Origin: Actinomycetota bacterium
Lineage (GTDB): Bacteria; Actinomycetota; Thermoleophilia; Solirubrobacterales; Solirubrobacteraceae
Assembly: GCA_005883905.1 (NCBI GenBank)
Contig: VAYD01000152.1
Span: 1 to 9,899, forward strand
Length of the DNA stretch: 9,899 nucleotides
Direction of reading: 5' to 3'
Shown: positions 6,974 to 9,899 of the stretch, one piece after another
How the letters are laid out: each line of letters opens with the position of its first letter
Position numbering within the stretch: position 1 is the stretch's first letter
Position numbers and translations under genes: made by a program
The notes under the pieces: generated by a model
The model's database searches: none
What the model was told of the DNA's origin: nothing
What the model saw: only the letters and a program-made list of their open reading frames with translations

Positions 6974-7978
6974 TCAGCTCTGGACGAGTGCGCGTAGCGA
7001 TTGGCGAAGCGAGCGCGTGGTTTCCAGCACCGCCGTGGGCTCGTACCCGCAGTGGGCCATGCAGTTGTCGCAGCGCGGATCGCGCCCGCGGCCGTAGGCG
7101 TCCCAGTCGGTCGTCTCGATCAGCTCCCGGTAGGTCTTCGTGTAGCCGTCGGCCATCAGGTAGCAGGGACGCTGCCAGCCGAAGATCGAGTAGCTCGGGA
7201 TCGCCCACGGCGTGCACTGGAAGTCGACCTTGCCCTCGAGGAAGTCGAGGAAGAGCGGCGAGTGGTTGAGGCGCCACCGCTTGCGCGCGCCGTCGGCGAA
7301 CGCCGCCGAGAACAGCCGGCGGGTCTGCGCCACCCCGGGGAAGTGCTCCTGGTCGGGCGCTTTCTCGTACGCGTACGCGGGCGAGATCTGGATCGTGTCG
7401 ACGCCGAGGTCGTCGTTGAGGTAGTCGAGCACCTCTCTGACGGTCTCCGGCGTGTCGGTCGTGAGGAACGTGGTGTTCGTGCCGACCCTGAAGCCACGCG
7501 CCTTCGCCTCCCTGATCGCCTCGACCGCCTTGTCGAAGATCCCGTCGCGCTCGACGAACCGGTCGTGACGCTCGCGCAGCCCGTCGAGATGCACGACCCA
7601 GGTGAAGTAGGGAGACGGCTCGAAGTTGTCGAGCTTCTTCTCCAGCAGGATCGCGTTCGTGCACAGGAAGACGAACTTCTTGCGCCTGAGCAGCTCCTGC
7701 GCGATCAGGTGGATCTCTGGATGGATGAGCGGCTCGCCGCCCGCGATCGAGACCATCGGCGCGCCGGATTCCTCGATCGCCGCGATGGCCTGCTCGACGG
7801 GCATCCTGCGCTTGAGGATGTGCTCCGGGTGCTGGATCTTCCCGCAGAACGAGCACGCCAGGTTGCACTGGAACAGCGGCTCGAGCTCCACCAGCAGCGG
7901 GAACTTGTCGCGCCGGCGCAGCTTCTGCTTCGCCAGATACGCGGCCACGCGCGCGGACTGTCTCATCGGGACGGGCAA
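6974..7978 (-). CDS. hpnH: HpnH, radical SAM adenosyl-hopene transferase
   Basis: This 334-residue radical SAM enzyme joins the 5'-deoxyadenosyl group of S-adenosylmethionine to a hopene, giving adenosylhopane, the first step towards extended hopanoids. The iron-sulfur cluster motif is C38-N-L-A-C42-S-F-C45, followed by the family blocks APMVSIAGGEPL, KKFVFLCTNA, PSPYFTWVVHLDGL, YAYEKAPDQEHFPG, HSPLFLDFLEGK, FGWQRPCYLM and CDNCMAHCGYEPTAV. These match HpnH along its full length from memory. The start is TTG, chosen because an exceptionally good Shine-Dalgarno sequence lies 7 bases ahead; the ATG at codon 5 would be too far from it. The gene starts 4 bases after the upstream fusion gene stops, so the two are very probably co-transcribed and coupled. 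The last cysteine cluster (CDNCMAHC) is typical of this family. Confidence 0.95.
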   Translation of the reverse strand: MPVPMRQSARVAAYLAKQKLRRRDKFPLLVELEPLFQCNLACSFCGKIQHPEHILKRRMPVEQAIAAIEESGAPMVSIAGGEPLIHPEIHLIAQELLRRKKFVFLCTNAILLEKKLDNFEPSPYFTWVVHLDGLRERHDRFVERDGIFDKAVEAIREAKARGFRVGTNTTFLTTDTPETVREVLDYLNDDLGVDTIQISPAYAYEKAPDQEHFPGVAQTRRLFSAAFADGARKRWRLNHSPLFLDFLEGKVDFQCTPWAIPSYSIFGWQRPCYLMADGYTKTYRELIETTDWDAYGRGRDPRCDNCMAHCGYEPTAVLETTRSLRQSLRALVQS

Positions 7979-7979
7979 G

Positions 7980-7990
7980 GGATCACCTCC
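7980..7990 (-). promoter_or_regulatory. Near-full anti-SD match before hpnH, overlapping the upstream stop codon
   Basis: The - strand reads GGAGGTGATCC, an 11-base complement of the usual 16S rRNA 3' end. GGAGG is 7 bases before the TTG start of hpnH. The TGA inside this element (7985-7983) is the stop codon of the upstream HpnG-IspH gene. This suggests strong, stop-coupled initiation that offsets the weak TTG. Confidence 0.8.
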
Positions 7991-9506
7991 GGCGAGCCGC
8001 CGTCGGGGGCAGTTTGAACTGCACGTCCTCGCGGGCGGTGACGCGCTCGCTCACCGTCACCGCGCCGAGCCCGCCGAGCGCGCTCACGACGCTGTCGACG
8101 AGCTCCTCCGGGGCCGAGGCGCCGGCCGTCAGCCCGACGCGCCGCGTCCCTGTCAGCAGCTCGGGCAGGATCGCCCCGGCGTCCTCGACGAGGGCGGCGC
8201 GGCAGCCCGCCCGCTCGGCGACCTCGACCAGGCGCCGCGAGTTCGACGAGTTGACCGAGCCGACGACGAGCACGACGTCGCAGTCTGCCGCCAGCGCGCG
8301 TACGGCGTCCTGGCGGTTCTGCGTCGCGTAGCAGATGTCGCTCGAGGCGGGTCCGACAAGAGCCGGGAACCGCTCGCGCAGCGCGCCGACGACGCCGGCC
8401 GTCTCGTCGATCGCGAGCGTCGTCTGCGTGAGGTAGGCGACGCGCTCGGGATCGTCGACGCGCAGCCCGTCGACCTCGTCGCGGCTGGCGATCACGTGTG
8501 TTCGGCCCGGCGCCTCGCCGCGCGTGCCGTCGACCTCCTCGTGGCCCTCGTGCCCGACGAGCACGATGTCGAAGCCCGCCGCCGCGAAGCGCCGGGCCTC
8601 GGCGTGGACCTTGGCCACCAGCGGGCAGGTGGCGTCGATGACGTCGAGCCCGCGTTCGGCCGCCGCGCTGCGCACTGCGGGCGACACGCCGTGGGCCGAG
8701 AAGATCACGGTCGCCCCGGGCGGCACATCGTCCAGCTCGTCGACGAAGATCGCGCCGCGCTGCTCGAGCCGGCTCACCACGTGCGCGTTGTGCACGATCT
8801 GCTTGCGCACGTAGACGGGCGCCCCGTGATCGTCGAGCGCGCGCTCCACGATCTCCACCGCGCGATCGACGCCGGCGCACGACGCGCGCGGCGCGGCGAG
8901 CACCACCTCCCGGCTCCCGAGGGCGTGCGTCCATTCCTCGACGAGCGCGCATGCGCGCCGCAGGGCCCGGTACGCGACGGCGGCGCCGGCAAGCGTCTGC
9001 AGCGGCCGGTGGAGCTCGTGCCGGTGCGTGTCGAGGACGACGCGCAGCGTGATCAGCGGCGCGTCGCGAGCAGCCGGCGCGAGCCACGCCGACTCCATGT
9101 CGACGGCGAGGGCGCCGCTGCGCTGCAGCGCTCGGCGGCGCTCGCGGATGACGAGGCGCTGGCTCGACGCGATCGGGCCGACGCGGACGTTCAGGCCGCC
9201 GCGGCGCAGCACGCCCGCGAGGATCGCCGGGTCCGAGCAGACCGTGGTGCCGGTCGGGCCGCGCACCTCGGTTGCGAGCACGACGTCGCCCGGCTCCAGG
9301 TCGGGATCCAGCGCGCCGCAGAAGCCGGCGATGAGGACGGCTGACGCGTCCGCGCGGTCGACGAGGTGCGTGCTGCGCGCCGCGCGCCGCGGACCCATGC
9401 CGATGCGGCAGACCTCCGCCCACGGGGCGCCCGCGCGCACCGCCCGCGCCTCCACCGACAGCGGAGCGACGACGAACAGGTTGCGTGCTGGAACGGCCGC
9501 GCTCAT
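7983..9506 (-). CDS. Fusion of HpnG-like nucleoside phosphorylase and IspH (HMBPP reductase)
   Basis: This 507-residue protein has two enzymatic halves. Residues about 8-190 resemble HpnG and other nucleoside phosphorylases: GFCGALDPDLEPGDVVLATEV (61-81) and AVDMES (134-139). HpnG removes adenine from adenosylhopane. Residues about 199-500 form IspH/LytB, which reduces HMBPP to IPP and DMAPP with a 4Fe-4S cluster. Cluster cysteines are Cys210 (PRASCAGVDRA), Cys294 (DATCPLV) and Cys392 (DICYATQNRQ). Also present are His239 (IVHN), His272 (SAHGVS), His322 and Glu324 (GHEGHEEV), TQTTL and NSSNS. The first IspH motif has AS where GF or GY is usual. The ATG overlaps the preceding stop as ATGA; the frame stays open to 9614, but that extra part is a shadow of hpnE. 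The two activities act at opposite ends of hopanoid synthesis. I see no stop or frameshift between the halves. Confidence 0.9.
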   Translation of the reverse strand: MSAAVPARNLFVVAPLSVEARAVRAGAPWAEVCRIGMGPRRAARSTHLVDRADASAVLIAGFCGALDPDLEPGDVVLATEVRGPTGTTVCSDPAILAGVLRRGGLNVRVGPIASSQRLVIRERRRALQRSGALAVDMESAWLAPAARDAPLITLRVVLDTHRHELHRPLQTLAGAAVAYRALRRACALVEEWTHALGSREVVLAAPRASCAGVDRAVEIVERALDDHGAPVYVRKQIVHNAHVVSRLEQRGAIFVDELDDVPPGATVIFSAHGVSPAVRSAAAERGLDVIDATCPLVAKVHAEARRFAAAGFDIVLVGHEGHEEVDGTRGEAPGRTHVIASRDEVDGLRVDDPERVAYLTQTTLAIDETAGVVGALRERFPALVGPASSDICYATQNRQDAVRALAADCDVVLVVGSVNSSNSRRLVEVAERAGCRAALVEDAGAILPELLTGTRRVGLTAGASAPEELVDSVVSALGGLGAVTVSERVTAREDVQFKLPPTAARRR

Positions 9507-9899
9507 ACGGCCACCGCCGTGCGTTCGCGCCGCGGCGCCGCGGCGAGTGCAGCGAGCGCCTCGCATGCGGCCGCCTGCCCACTGCGCACGGCCCCTTCCA
9601 TCGTGGCCGGCCAACCGGTGTCGGTCCAGCTGCCCGCGAGCACCAGGCCGGGCAGGCGCGTGCGCGGCCCGGGACGCAGCGCCCGCGAGCCGGGCGCGGC
9701 GCGGAAGGTCGCGGTGTGCTCACGCGTGACGAAGAACGTCTCCACGTTCGCGTCGCGGGCCGCCGGCAGCAGCTCGGCGAGCGCCGGGAGGTAGCGGGCG
9801 CGGAGGTCCTCGATGCTCGCGTCGAGCTCCTCGCGTGCCGCGGAGAGCGACACCGCGAGGTACTGGCCGGAGTCGAGGCCGGCGCCCGCGGTCCGGTCG
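9503..9899 (-). CDS. hpnE: HpnE, squalene-associated FAD-dependent desaturase, C-terminal part
   Basis: This is the last 131 codons of an amine oxidase/phytoene desaturase-type flavoprotein; the start lies beyond the right edge. Family blocks visible are GQYLAVSLSAA, LRARYLPALAELLPAAR, FFVTREHTATFRAAPGSRALRPG, LPGLVLAGSWTDTGWPATMEGAVRSG and QAAA. The GSWTDTGWPATMEGAVRSG block is the C-terminal FAD-binding motif of HpnE. With HpnC and HpnD, HpnE makes squalene from presqualene intermediates, the precursor of hopanoids. The GTG at 9853 is not the true start, since conserved sequence continues to the window edge. The TGA overlaps the next start as ATGA, so it is coupled to the HpnG-IspH fusion. 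hpnC and hpnD are expected just outside the window. Confidence 0.9.
   Translation of the reverse strand, partial: DRTAGAGLDSGQYLAVSLSAAREELDASIEDLRARYLPALAELLPAARDANVETFFVTREHTATFRAAPGSRALRPGPRTRLPGLVLAGSWTDTGWPATMEGAVRSGQAAACEALAALAAAPRRERTAVAV

Noticed and set aside
9507..9614. A 36-codon upstream extension of the HpnG-IspH fusion.
   Set aside because: It overlaps conserved hpnE codons and reads as Arg/Gly-rich sequence; the ATGA overlap at 9506-9503 gives a natural start.

Overview
This high-GC window is almost fully coding, with many overlapping genes. Two runs of genes face each other and meet at about 2090-2271. GC-rich third codon positions, HpnE/HpnG/HpnH hopanoid genes and the overall gene style suggest an actinobacterium. 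Solirubrobacterales/Thermoleophilia is my guess from gene content, not something the sequence proves.

Left arm, + strand: the C-terminal end of a class IV (branched-chain-type) aminotransferase, then a P-loop sulfotransferase-like gene joined to it by an ATGA overlap. Five bases further on is a phospholipase D (PLD)-fold restriction endonuclease gene. The sulfotransferase-like gene appears to lack the start of its nucleotide-binding loop.

Centre: about 180 bp between convergent genes holds a perfect 12-bp inverted repeat, a possible two-way terminator or an operator. On the - strand are two overlapping DNA amino-methyltransferase genes with SPPY motifs (the N4-cytosine type). One PLD nuclease plus two SPPY methyltransferases is the gene content of the BfiI type IIS restriction-modification system. 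I read 896-4918 as a BfiI/NgoFVII-like system of unknown specificity. The nuclease sits at the tail of one run and the methyltransferases at the tail of the opposing run.

Right arm, - strand, in order of transcription from the right edge: the C-terminal end of hpnE (squalene-associated desaturase); a fused gene joining an HpnG-like nucleoside phosphorylase to IspH (last MEP-pathway enzyme); hpnH (radical SAM adenosyl-hopene transferase); an OmpR-type response regulator; its membrane histidine kinase; and the two methyltransferases. Gaps are 25 bp or less, or the genes overlap, so one long transcript is plausible, though internal promoters cannot be excluded. The hopanoid genes fit one pathway: IspH supplies isoprenoid precursors, HpnE acts in squalene formation, HpnH adds adenosine to the hopene, and HpnG removes adenine to give ribosylhopane. 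The link between this pathway and the two-component and restriction-modification genes is positional only.

No tRNA, rRNA, CRISPR array, insertion sequence or integrase was recognised.
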